From the NCBI GenBank assembly GCA_903920435.1, contig CAIXMB010000162.1, positions 1 through 39,359 of the forward strand: a stretch of 39,359 nucleotides of DNA. Reading direction: 5' to 3'. The DNA comes from an uncultured Actinomycetes bacterium. GTDB lineage: Bacteria > Actinomycetota > Actinomycetes > Actinomycetales > Microbacteriaceae. Under the pieces are notes generated by a model. That model worked only from the letters and a program-made list of their open reading frames with translations. It made no database searches and was not told where the DNA came from. A program made the translations under genes and the position numbers. Positions 30,639-38,001 of the stretch are shown piece by piece. The stretch's first letter is position 1; each line of letters starts with the position of its first letter.

Positions 30639-31385
30639 ATGCCTCAATCGATCAGATCGACAACTGCAGCGCGGGCAGCGGTCTTCGCACCCCTCGCCGG
30701 TGGCGGGCGCGCGGAACTCGTCGCCCAGCGACTCACCGACGCCATCGAGCTGGGCCTGCTCACCCACGGCGAGCGCCTGCCCAGCGAGACGGAGATGGCG
30801 CGCCAGTTCGGCGTGGCCACCGTGACGACACGCGAGGCGCTCGAGACCCTCCGCGAACGGGGACTCGTCGAGACCCGGCGCGGCCGCGACGGCGGCTCCT
30901 TCGTCACAGCGGCCTCCCGCACCGAGAGCATCGACCGTCGAGTGCGCGCACTCTCGAGGGTCGAGCTGCGCGACATGGGCGTGTACTACTCCGCCATCGC
31001 GGCGATGGCCGCCGAGCTCGCCGCCGACCGCGCAACGGACGACGACCTCGAGCACCTGCACGACACGATCGAGGCCGTGGATGCCACGAGCGAGACCAGC
31101 ACGCGGCGGGGAGAGGGCACGTTCCGGCTCGAGATCGCGGCCCTCTCGCAGTCGGCGAGACTCGTGCGCGAGGAGCTGAGGCTGCAGGCGGAGTTCGCGC
31201 CACTGCTCTGGCTGTGCTTGCGCGATCAGGCGCACCGCGAGCGCAGCCTCGCCGCCCACCTCGAGGTCGTGGCGGCCATCGCCGCGAACGACGGCCCCGC
31301 CGCCCGCCGCGCCACTGTCGGCCACATCGCGGAAGCCATAGAGTGGCTGCTCGACGCGAAGGCAGACCTCGAAGGGCAGGGATGA
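30639..31385 (+). CDS. FadR-subfamily GntR transcriptional regulator
   Basis: The 248-residue protein has an N-terminal winged helix-turn-helix at about residues 24-95 (LTHGERLPSETEMARQFGVATVTTREALETL). An all-helical FCD ligand domain follows, with His and Asp/Glu residues that could bind metal or acid ligands. It is divergent from potA with an 81-bp spacer. The ATG at 30639 fits domain length; another ATG lies six codons up. It is coupled to the Cache-domain gene by ATGA. It probably regulates the pot operon and itself (inference). Confidence 0.88.
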   Translation: MPQSIRSTTAARAAVFAPLAGGGRAELVAQRLTDAIELGLLTHGERLPSETEMARQFGVATVTTREALETLRERGLVETRRGRDGGSFVTAASRTESIDRRVRALSRVELRDMGVYYSAIAAMAAELAADRATDDDLEHLHDTIEAVDATSETSTRRGEGTFRLEIAALSQSARLVREELRLQAEFAPLLWLCLRDQAHRERSLAAHLEVVAAIAANDGPAARRATVGHIAEAIEWLLDAKADLEGQG

Positions 31386-32101
31386 TGAGCCAGACCCTCA
31401 CCCCTACCGTGCGCGACTGCATCGAGGCCGTCGGCTCGACCTTCGACGCGGTCTTCGCGCGGATCGACTCGTGGCGGTCCGAGATCGAGGGGCTCGCGGC
31501 ATCCGGCGACGGAGTCGTCACCGTGCGCGAGGTGGACGAGCTCACGGAGACCCTCGTGCTGCCGTCGCTGTCGGCCGACGGCGCCCTCACGATCGGCGCG
31601 GGCTATGTCGCGACCCCCGGATTCCTCGCCGACGCCGGCTGGCACCTGGCCTGGTGGCTCGGCCATGCCAACACCTTCGGTGTGGGATCGGCAGACCCGT
31701 CCGTGCGCAGGCTCGAGGCCGAGGAGGATCCTGCCTCCGAGAACTTCCGCGACTACACGACCCTGGAGTGGTGGCGGGTGCCCGCCGCCACGGGTGCCCG
31801 GCACATCACGGGCCCGTACGTCGACTACCTCTGCACGGATGATTACACGCTCACCCTGACGACGCCCGCGCGGTACGGCGACACGATGCTCGGCATGGTC
31901 GGCGCCGACCTCTACGTCAACGACATCGAGCGCACCCTGCTCCCTCACGTGCGCGCGGTCGGCGGGCCCGCGACTGTCGTCAACGCCTCGGGCCGCGTCG
32001 TCGTGTCGACCGACCCGCACCGCCCGACGGGCTCACTGCTGCGCACGGATGCCCCCGCCATCGCCTGCGGAGACACGTCGCTGCGGCTCGTGCTCGGCTA
32101 G
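31382..32101 (+). CDS. Soluble Cache-domain protein
   Basis: The 239-residue protein has a Cache/PDC sensor fold. The helical N-terminal half holds LVLPSLSADGALTIGAGYVA, and the second half holds TLEWWRVPAATG, GPYVDYLCTDDYTLTLTTPA and GMVGADLYVNDIE, the classic strand-loop-strand ligand segment. Cache domains are normally extracellular parts of chemoreceptors or kinases, but this one has no signal peptide, membrane helix or output domain. Coupling to a FadR-type regulator suggests a cytosolic ligand-binding partner. Either ATG (31382 or 31385) could serve as the start. Confidence 0.83.
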   Translation: MMSQTLTPTVRDCIEAVGSTFDAVFARIDSWRSEIEGLAASGDGVVTVREVDELTETLVLPSLSADGALTIGAGYVATPGFLADAGWHLAWWLGHANTFGVGSADPSVRRLEAEEDPASENFRDYTTLEWWRVPAATGARHITGPYVDYLCTDDYTLTLTTPARYGDTMLGMVGADLYVNDIERTLLPHVRAVGGPATVVNASGRVVVSTDPHRPTGSLLRTDAPAIACGDTSLRLVLG

Positions 32102-32125
32102 AAGTTCTCCACAGATCCCACTCGT

Positions 32126-32145
32126 ATTCGAACACAGTTTCGAAT
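32126..32145. promoter_or_regulatory. LexA-like (SOS) box upstream of the HNH/DUF222 gene
   Basis: ATTCGAA and TTCGAAT form 7-bp arms around six bases. The inner TCGAACACAGTTTCGA (32128-32143) matches the actinobacterial SOS consensus at 11 of 12 specified bases and differs from the box at 12550 by one base. It ends 18 nt before the ATG. Confidence 0.6.
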
Positions 32146-32163
32146 GTGTGGCACCATATCTGT

Positions 32164-33495
32164 ATGACCTTCCTCGACGCACTCGCCGCAGTCGCGGATC
32201 TGAGTACGCCGTTCGCTCCCCCGCCCGCTACGGCTCTCGGCGATGCCGATCTGCTCGCCGCGCAGCGGTCCCTCGCCGAGATCCGACGGCGGATCGACGC
32301 GGCCTCCGCGGTCGTCGCGGGCGAGATCGGCGCGCGCTCGCGCCCGGAACTCGGGCACAGCGGGCTCGCTCAGCGACTCGGTGCGCGCACGCCGGAGATA
32401 CTCATCCAGCAGCAGACGGGTGTCTCGAAGCAAGATGCACGAGCGCTCGCCCGCGTCGGCGCCCTGCTCACCGAGCCCGAGCCCTGGCTCGACCCCGTGG
32501 CGGAGGCCGTCGCCGGCGGAACCTCGTCGGTCGCTGCGGCGGATGCGATACGTACCGGCCTGGGAGCACCCGGGGCGGGCGTGGGCGCCGACGAACTCGG
32601 GGCGGCTGCCGCGCAGCTACTGCGTGAGGCTCCCGACCTCACGCTCGAGCGCCTAGCTGCCCGAGCGCGCGAGCTGCGCAGCGAGCTCGACCTCGACGGG
32701 GTCGCCGACCGCGAGGCTCAGCTCCGCTCACGCCGGTACCTGCACCTCACACCCCAGGCAGACGGGATGACGCGGCTATCCGGTCTCCTCGACCCTGAGT
32801 CCGCGGCGACCGTCGTCGCGACCTTCGATGCTGCGACCTCGCCGCGGCGAGGCGGCCCCCGGTTCGTGGACGAGGAGTCCATCGCTCGGGCCGAGCGCCT
32901 CGTGGCCGACGAGCGCACGACTGAGCAGATTGCGCTCGACACCTTCGTCGAGCTCGTACGGCTCGGCACCCTGGCCGACGACGGTGCCCTCCTGGGGTGC
33001 TCGACGCCCAGCGTGCGCATCCTCGTCACGAAGCGTGAGCTCGACACCGGTCGCGGCGCGGGTCACCTGGAGGGCCAGCGCGATCCCGTCAGCCTCGCTA
33101 CGGTGCAGCGACGCGCGTGCGCGGAGGGGTCGATCCCGATTCTGTTCGACGGCACTCAGCCACTCGACCTCGGGCGCACCGAGCGGTTCTTCACGCCACG
33201 CCAGAAGACGGCAATCGCCGCGCGCGACGGCGGCTGCATCTTCCCCGGCTGCGAACGACCGCCCTCGTGGTCGGAGACCCATCACATCGACGAGTGGCAA
33301 CACGGCGGGCGCACAGATATCCGCGACGGTGTGCTGCTGTGTCGGCATCACCATCTGCTGCTGCACAACAACGGCTGGAAATGCCGCCGAGTCGACGATA
33401 CGTACGAGTTCGTGCCACCGGCGTCACTCGATCCTGAGCGCGCACCGATTCCCTGCGAGCAGCGCAGCCCCGCCGCCCGCAAGCTCGCTGGCTAG
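32164..33495 (+). CDS. HNH endonuclease with DUF222 (13E12-repeat family)
   Basis: The 443-residue protein has an N-terminal DUF222 region (helical, LAEIRRRIDAASAVVAGEIG, then GARTPEILIQQQTGVSKQDA). The C-terminal HNH domain spans about residues 357-405: CIFPGCERPPSWSETHHI, then EWQHGGRTDIRDGVLLCRHH. Its four zinc ligands and the catalytic His pair are intact, so it should be active. These genes occur in many copies in actinobacteria, and mycobacterial 13E12 members have been reported among LexA-controlled genes, which fits the box upstream. Its stop shares CTAG with the next gene. Confidence 0.9.
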   Translation: MTFLDALAAVADLSTPFAPPPATALGDADLLAAQRSLAEIRRRIDAASAVVAGEIGARSRPELGHSGLAQRLGARTPEILIQQQTGVSKQDARALARVGALLTEPEPWLDPVAEAVAGGTSSVAAADAIRTGLGAPGAGVGADELGAAAAQLLREAPDLTLERLAARARELRSELDLDGVADREAQLRSRRYLHLTPQADGMTRLSGLLDPESAATVVATFDAATSPRRGGPRFVDEESIARAERLVADERTTEQIALDTFVELVRLGTLADDGALLGCSTPSVRILVTKRELDTGRGAGHLEGQRDPVSLATVQRRACAEGSIPILFDGTQPLDLGRTERFFTPRQKTAIAARDGGCIFPGCERPPSWSETHHIDEWQHGGRTDIRDGVLLCRHHHLLLHNNGWKCRRVDDTYEFVPPASLDPERAPIPCEQRSPAARKLAG

Positions 33496-33989
33496 TCGAG
33501 CAGGGCGAGCACCTTGGTGACCGTGCGCAGGTTGCGGGCGGTCGACTCCGCCGGGAACTGCTTCCAGAACGCGGGCTTGAGTTTGGTGTTCGAGATGCCG
33601 TCGGGGAACGACTGGTACACCGCCTCAGCCCCGACATGGATGAGCTCGGGCTCGATACCGTTCGGGATGTCGACGTGCGCCGGCACGGAGGGCATGAAGG
33701 TGATCGTGAGCCTCGACTCGTCGCCCGCGAAGGGCATGGCCCCGGCAACCCGGCGGAACGTCGCCGCCTCGACGACGAGCAGGTGCGTCTGCACGCCGGT
33801 GGCGGAGCGGATGCGCGCGAGAAGCGCCGGCACGTCGACCGAGCCGGAGAACACGACGTTGCCGCTGTTCAGGAGAGTCGTGACATCCGTCGCGCCCGCC
33901 TCCTCGAAGAGCGACCGCAGAGTCGCCATGGGCACCTTGGTCGTCGGGCCCACGTTGATGCCGCGCAGCAGCCCGACGGAGCGGGTCAC
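33492..33989 (-). CDS. DUF1697 protein
   Basis: The 165-residue protein begins SVGLLRGINVGPTTKVPMATLR and has LLNSGNVVFSG and FRRVAGAMPF, the conserved start of DUF1697. The fold is ferredoxin-like; biochemical function is unknown. The GTG overlaps the stop of the upstream glycosyltransferase gene (GTGA), so the two are coupled, a pairing with no clear functional reason. Confidence 0.87.
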   Translation of the reverse strand: MTRSVGLLRGINVGPTTKVPMATLRSLFEEAGATDVTTLLNSGNVVFSGSVDVPALLARIRSATGVQTHLLVVEAATFRRVAGAMPFAGDESRLTITFMPSVPAHVDIPNGIEPELIHVGAEAVYQSFPDGISNTKLKPAFWKQFPAESTARNLRTVTKVLALLD

Positions 33990-34807
33990 TCGGCCGCCTT
34001 GGCCTCTTTGCGCAGCTCGTTCTGGCGCATCGCCTTGAGCGCGGGGTACGCCGAGAGCAGCACGGCCATGGGCGCGCGCAAGGCGACGCTGCGGATCTTG
34101 TGCTTCTTGTAGGTGCGCTCGAACCGCATGACGGAGTTGTAGTACTGGCGCGGGTTGTCGTCGAGCCGTCGCGCCGACATGCCGGTGACCATCTCTGACG
34201 AGTAGGCGATAGTGAGGCCCTTCTCGTGCAGGTGGATCGAGAGGTCGATGTCTTCGTGCAGCTCGTCGTCCGGGTCGAGGCATGCCTCGGCGCGGATCGC
34301 CTCCCATGCCGACTTGCGCAGCGCCATATTGCTGCCGAACAGCAGGTGGTAGTCGCGCGTGATCACGATCATCGCCCGGCGGATCGCGTCGTCGGCGATG
34401 GCGCCGAAGCGCCGCAGGGGCATGTCGTAGTAGATCACCGGCCCCGTGCACGCGGCGACCTCGGGGTCGTCGAAAGCACGGATGACCTCCTCCACCCAGG
34501 TGGGTTCGAGCACCGAATCCGCGTCGATGCGACCGATGATGTCGCCCCTCGCGCTGTCCAGTCCGAAGTTCCGGGTGGGGATGAGGCCCTGCAACTCGTT
34601 CTGCTGCAGGTAGACGATGGGAGCCTCGGGGTACGCGTGCTGGAGGGCGCGCACGGTGGCGGCCGTGGCATCCGTCGACTTGTTGTCGACCACGATGATC
34701 TCGAACGGCATGACCGTCTGGTCGAGGGCGGCGAGCACGCAGGCCTTGATGGTGTCTTGCTCGTTGTAGGCGGGGATGACTATCGAAACCGTAGGCAACG
34801 GGAGCAT
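33986..34807 (-). CDS. Family 2 glycosyltransferase
   Basis: The 273-residue protein has a GT-A fold: TVSIVIPAYNEQDTIKACVLA, then EIIVVDNKSTDAT, the metal-binding IDADSV (DxD) at about residue 100, and the acceptor-side EDIDLSIHLHEKG. No clear transmembrane helices follow, so it is a cytosolic or peripheral enzyme acting on a cell-envelope glycan or lipid. The ATG is 6 nt from a TACCGT hexamer. Confidence 0.9.
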   Translation of the reverse strand: MLPLPTVSIVIPAYNEQDTIKACVLAALDQTVMPFEIIVVDNKSTDATAATVRALQHAYPEAPIVYLQQNELQGLIPTRNFGLDSARGDIIGRIDADSVLEPTWVEEVIRAFDDPEVAACTGPVIYYDMPLRRFGAIADDAIRRAMIVITRDYHLLFGSNMALRKSAWEAIRAEACLDPDDELHEDIDLSIHLHEKGLTIAYSSEMVTGMSARRLDDNPRQYYNSVMRFERTYKKHKIRSVALRAPMAVLLSAYPALKAMRQNELRKEAKAAE

Positions 34808-34813
34808 GCCACC

Positions 34814-34819
34814 ACGGTA
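34814..34819 (-). promoter_or_regulatory. Predicted -10 hexamer TACCGT for the GT2 gene
   Basis: It ends 6 nt before the ATG at 34807 in a 30-bp divergent spacer. Confidence 0.4.
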
Positions 34820-34824
34820 GCCGC

Positions 34825-34830
34825 TAATGT
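34825..34830 (+). promoter_or_regulatory. Predicted -10 hexamer TAATGT for the band-7 gene
   Basis: It ends 7 nt before the ATG at 34838, only 5 bp from the opposite-facing hexamer of the GT2 gene. Confidence 0.45.
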
Positions 34831-34837
34831 GAGCCGC

Positions 34838-35827
34838 ATGTTCGTCGTCGCCATCATCGCCATCCTGCTCGGCATCATCGCCCTGATCGTCGCGGGGTCC
34901 AACGCGAAGCGCCGAGTGGCCGCCTCGGGCGAGACACCCGTGGGCAGCGCGTTCCGCCGCGGCGGCAACGTCACCATCTCGCGTGCCGCGGGCTGGGCCT
35001 CCGGCGCCCTGCTCGTGCTCGGCGTCGTGCTCGTCATCTTCAGCTCGTTCTTCCGGCAGGACGTCGGGCAGGCGAACGTGCTTCGCGACTGGACCGGCAA
35101 CATCGTCGGCTACGAGACCCAGAGCGGTCTGCACTTCAAGGCGCCGTGGGTCGACGTCGTGACCTTCGACGTGCGCAACCAGCGGGCGGTGTTCGTCACC
35201 GAGCAGGAGACCGGCCAGGGCGACAACATCGGCGGTTCCCCCGACGGCCCGCAGATCACCGTGCAGGATGCGGAGGGTGTGACGGCCAACATCGACATCG
35301 CCATCCGCTACTCGCTCAAGCCCGACTCGGTGATCGACATCTACAGCCAGTACTACAACGAGGAGAACCTGCGCACGCGGCTGATCTTCAACGACATCCG
35401 GTCGGTGGTGCGCTCGATCCCCGGCCAGTTCAGCACCATCGACATGCTCACCGACCGCAACGCGGTTCAGGAGGCGATCCTCGCGGCCCTCGAGAAGCGC
35501 TGGGAGGATGACGGCATCATCGTCGAGGATGTCGCGCTGCAGGAGATCCGCTACGGCGAGAGTGTGACGGCCGCCTACGCGGCAGCCCAGGAGGCGCAGA
35601 TCAACGTGCAGACCGAGCAGGCCAAGCTCGAGGCGGCCAAGGTCTCCGCGCAGCAGAAGGTCGTGCAAGCCCAGGCCGAGGCCGACGCCAACGCGATCCT
35701 CAATGCCTCACTGACTGACGCGATCCTGCAGCAGCGCTACCTCGACACGCTCAAGGAGCTCGCCGCGGCGGGCAACCTGGTGGTGGTACCCGAGGGGTTC
35801 AACGGGCTGGTCAACGTCGCGCGCTAG
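34838..35827 (+). CDS. SPFH/band-7 domain membrane protein
   Basis: The 329-residue protein has transmembrane helices at about 3-20 and 51-69. A prohibitin-like SPFH domain follows (GLHFKAPWVDVVTFDVRNQ, QDAEGVTANIDIAIRYSL, RLIFNDIRSVVRSIPGQFS). An Ala/Gln/Glu-rich coiled coil runs from about residue 245 to 290, and the end resembles stomatin. Such proteins form membrane microdomain rings and may tune proteases. No NfeD partner is next to it; a PspC protein follows on the other strand. Confidence 0.9.
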   Translation: MFVVAIIAILLGIIALIVAGSNAKRRVAASGETPVGSAFRRGGNVTISRAAGWASGALLVLGVVLVIFSSFFRQDVGQANVLRDWTGNIVGYETQSGLHFKAPWVDVVTFDVRNQRAVFVTEQETGQGDNIGGSPDGPQITVQDAEGVTANIDIAIRYSLKPDSVIDIYSQYYNEENLRTRLIFNDIRSVVRSIPGQFSTIDMLTDRNAVQEAILAALEKRWEDDGIIVEDVALQEIRYGESVTAAYAAAQEAQINVQTEQAKLEAAKVSAQQKVVQAQAEADANAILNASLTDAILQQRYLDTLKELAAAGNLVVVPEGFNGLVNVAR

Positions 35828-35839
35828 CTCGCGAAGAGC

Positions 35840-36046
35840 TCAGGCGCCGACGACGCGCACACCCTCCGGCTCGGTGGGGATCACGATCCACGCGACGATG
35901 TAGATGATGAACTGCGGCCCGGGCAGCAGGCACGACAGCAGGAAGAGCAGTCGCACGAGGTTGGCGCTCACGCCGAAGCGGCGCCCGAGCGCTGCGCACA
36001 CCCCCGCGATCACTCGGCCGGTTCGGGGTCTGGTCAGAGTAGCCAT
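35840..36046 (-). CDS. PspC-domain protein, minimal
   Basis: The 68-residue protein is almost entirely a PspC domain: RVIAGVCAALGRRFGVSANLVRLLFLLSC, then a second hydrophobic hairpin FIIYIVAWIVIPTEPEG. PspC proteins sit in the membrane and take part in envelope-stress signalling. No pspA or partner kinase is near. It faces the band-7 gene tail to tail. Confidence 0.9.
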   Translation of the reverse strand: MATLTRPRTGRVIAGVCAALGRRFGVSANLVRLLFLLSCLLPGPQFIIYIVAWIVIPTEPEGVRVVGA

Positions 36047-36212
36047 GCCTCTACGCTGCCACCCCCGTCGTCACGCGGGTATCGGGGTAACCCCCGGAAT
36101 CGGGAACACCAGCAGGGTGCTCGATGCCATGTCAAGCACTGGTCGAAATCGTCTGACGGGTGTCAACTGGTATCCACCCCTTTGGGGGTCATGAACTCGG
36201 TGAGGAGTGAGC
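36047..36212. other. Divergent spacer with two small G/C hairpins
   Basis: CGGGG-TAA-CCCCCG (36083-36096) and CCCC-TTT-GGGG (36177-36187) lie in this 166-bp spacer between pspC and the tiny-protein gene. Either could be an operator arm or a weak hairpin. GAGGAG, 5 nt before the ATG at 36213, is a normal ribosome binding site. Confidence 0.4.
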
Positions 36213-36473
36213 ATGACAGATACCTTGCAGACCGGTGAGCGCCGCAAGCACGCGAGCCATCACGGCACCGACCATGCGGAACCCTCGATCGCGATCATCC
36301 ACGAAGACCTCTACGCCGTGCTCGCCACGCGCGAGACCATGGGCTTCGTCGAGCGGGTGGGCACGGTGTTCGTCGCCCTGTACGGGCCCGATCTGGCCCG
36401 CGCCGTCGAGGTCGGCCAGTCCCTCTCGTGGGACGTCTGCGTGGGGATGATCCGCCGCGAGTACGCGCGCTAG
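36213..36473 (+). CDS. Tiny protein, HEDLY-GFVER family
   Basis: The 86-residue protein has a disordered His/Lys-rich beginning, then IIHEDLYAVLATRETMGFVER (residues 29-49), a strand TVFVALYG and a C-terminal helix ending in basic residues. The core HEDL(W/Y)-x-V...G(Y/F)VER is shared with the protein at 12569. Function is unknown. The start at 36213 is fixed by a TGAGGAG site; the GTG two codons up lies inside that site. The stop shares CTAG with the convergent glycosyltransferase. Confidence 0.75.
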   Translation: MTDTLQTGERRKHASHHGTDHAEPSIAIIHEDLYAVLATRETMGFVERVGTVFVALYGPDLARAVEVGQSLSWDVCVGMIRREYAR

Positions 36474-37939
36474 CCCGCCTGGCGCTGCTCGGCAGCCCAC
36501 GCGGTCGCCTTGCGCGCCGCCGCCGCGCGGAGCTCGCGGTTCCACAGTCGGGTGATCGCGAGGTCTGAGAACTGCTGCGCTTCGCGACGGGCGTGGCGGC
36601 GCATGCGCGCCACCTGGCGCGGCGAGAGCTCGATGAGCCGCTGGATGGCACGGGCAACGCCCTCGGTGTCGCCCCCGGGCACGAGGAATCCGTTGCGTCC
36701 GTCGCGGATCACGTCGGCAGGGCCGTACGGGATGTCGTACGCGATCGGGATGCAGCCCACGGCCATCGCCTCGACGAGCACGAGCGGCAGCCCCTCCGAC
36801 GTGCTGGTGAGGAGCAGGAACGACGCCTGCCCGAGCAGTTCGCGCGCGTCGGGCACGTGCCCCCGCAGTCGCACGGGCGCGTCGAGCTCTGCGATCGTCG
36901 CGGCGACGCGGTCGCGGTCGGGCCCGTCGCCGTAGACATCGAGAGTGACCTCCGGATGCACGGCCGCCGCCCGCGCCACGGCGCGCACGGCGTGGTCGAC
37001 GCGCTTGCGTGTCGTGAGCGACGCGAGCATGATGCCGTCGGCAACCCCACGAGGCTCCTCGCGTCGGATCGAGGGCAGCTCGCGCCCGTTGCCGATCACC
37101 ACGACGTTGTCGCGCACACCGGCGAGCTTCTCGACGTCGGCCTTCTGCCGCTGGGTGAGCAGCACCACCGCGTCGTAGCCGTCGAGGTTCTCGAACACGG
37201 GTCGCCGGCTCGCCTTGAGGCGCGCGCTCTCTGTGTCCTCCTCGGCGAGGTGCGAGCTGTGCACGACGTGCACGACCACGGCCCGCTTGCGCTTGTAGGT
37301 CGCCATGAAGGCGGCAACGGGCTTCGAATCGACGATCATGAACGAGGGCTCGCGCTGGCGCAGCGCGTCGAGCCAGTAGCGGTAGAACGCCCACACCCCG
37401 CTCCACGACCGGATCGGCACGCCCGCCCGGTCGCACAGCACGACGGACCGCTTGCCAGCGGAACCCGGCGCGTCGACGTCACGACGGTCACTCGCGAGCA
37501 GCGAACCGTCCTCTCGGTAGTAGTCGACTTGCAGGGTGGCCGCGCCGTCCATGCGCGCACGGCTCAGCTCGTGGTCACCCCGCCAGGTCGAGACGAACGT
37601 CGTGTCCTCGGCGAGCGGGGTGAACGGGTGCTTCACGAGGTCGAGGGTGCCCGCGGCATCCGTGGCGATGTCGTTCTCGCGGAACCAGTCCCACAGGTTG
37701 ATGAGGCTCACTCCGTCGCTCAGCTCGCCGCGGTCGCGCAGGCCGCGCTCGACGGCCGGGTAGTCCGGGCGGGCATCGAAGGTGAGGAGGTCGACGTGCT
37801 TGCCGGTGAGCCGGGCGATGGCGCGCGAGCGGTGCAGGAGTGCGCTGGTCATGCCCCCGAAGTCATCGGGGATGCCCCACGTGAGGGCGAACTGCCGTCC
37901 GGTGGGGAAGTGAACCTGGGCGGGCGCTGTCGTATCCAT
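36470..37939 (-). CDS. Family 4 glycosyltransferase, TagE/TarM-like
   Basis: The 489-residue protein has a GT-B fold. The N-terminal part contains FALTWGIPDDFGGMTSALLHR and a long beta-rich insert. VHVVHSSHLAE and the donor-site EX7E motif (SEGLPLVLVEAMAVGCIP) lie in the C-terminal half. The extended N-terminus is like that of enzymes that glucosylate poly(glycerol-phosphate) or wall teichoic acid (TagE, TarM, GtfA group). An envelope-polymer role is likely but not proven. The ATG is 7 nt from a TACGGT hexamer. Confidence 0.87.
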   Translation of the reverse strand: MDTTAPAQVHFPTGRQFALTWGIPDDFGGMTSALLHRSRAIARLTGKHVDLLTFDARPDYPAVERGLRDRGELSDGVSLINLWDWFRENDIATDAAGTLDLVKHPFTPLAEDTTFVSTWRGDHELSRARMDGAATLQVDYYREDGSLLASDRRDVDAPGSAGKRSVVLCDRAGVPIRSWSGVWAFYRYWLDALRQREPSFMIVDSKPVAAFMATYKRKRAVVVHVVHSSHLAEEDTESARLKASRRPVFENLDGYDAVVLLTQRQKADVEKLAGVRDNVVVIGNGRELPSIRREEPRGVADGIMLASLTTRKRVDHAVRAVARAAAVHPEVTLDVYGDGPDRDRVAATIAELDAPVRLRGHVPDARELLGQASFLLLTSTSEGLPLVLVEAMAVGCIPIAYDIPYGPADVIRDGRNGFLVPGGDTEGVARAIQRLIELSPRQVARMRRHARREAQQFSDLAITRLWNRELRAAAARKATAWAAEQRQAG

Positions 37940-37946
37940 CACTTCG

Positions 37947-37952
37947 ACCGTA
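37947..37952 (-). promoter_or_regulatory. Predicted -10 hexamer TACGGT for the GT4 gene
   Basis: It ends 7 nt before the ATG at 37939. Confidence 0.4.
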
Positions 37953-38001
37953 CGCTCGGCGTCTGGATGGCAGCCGGGCTTGCGCTGGGAGAACGGTGGG
38001 G

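Noticed and set aside
32164-33495. HNH protein as a mobile intron or homing endonuclease
   Set aside because: The DUF222 plus HNH layout is the 13E12 family, and there are no intron signals, terminal repeats or target duplication around it.
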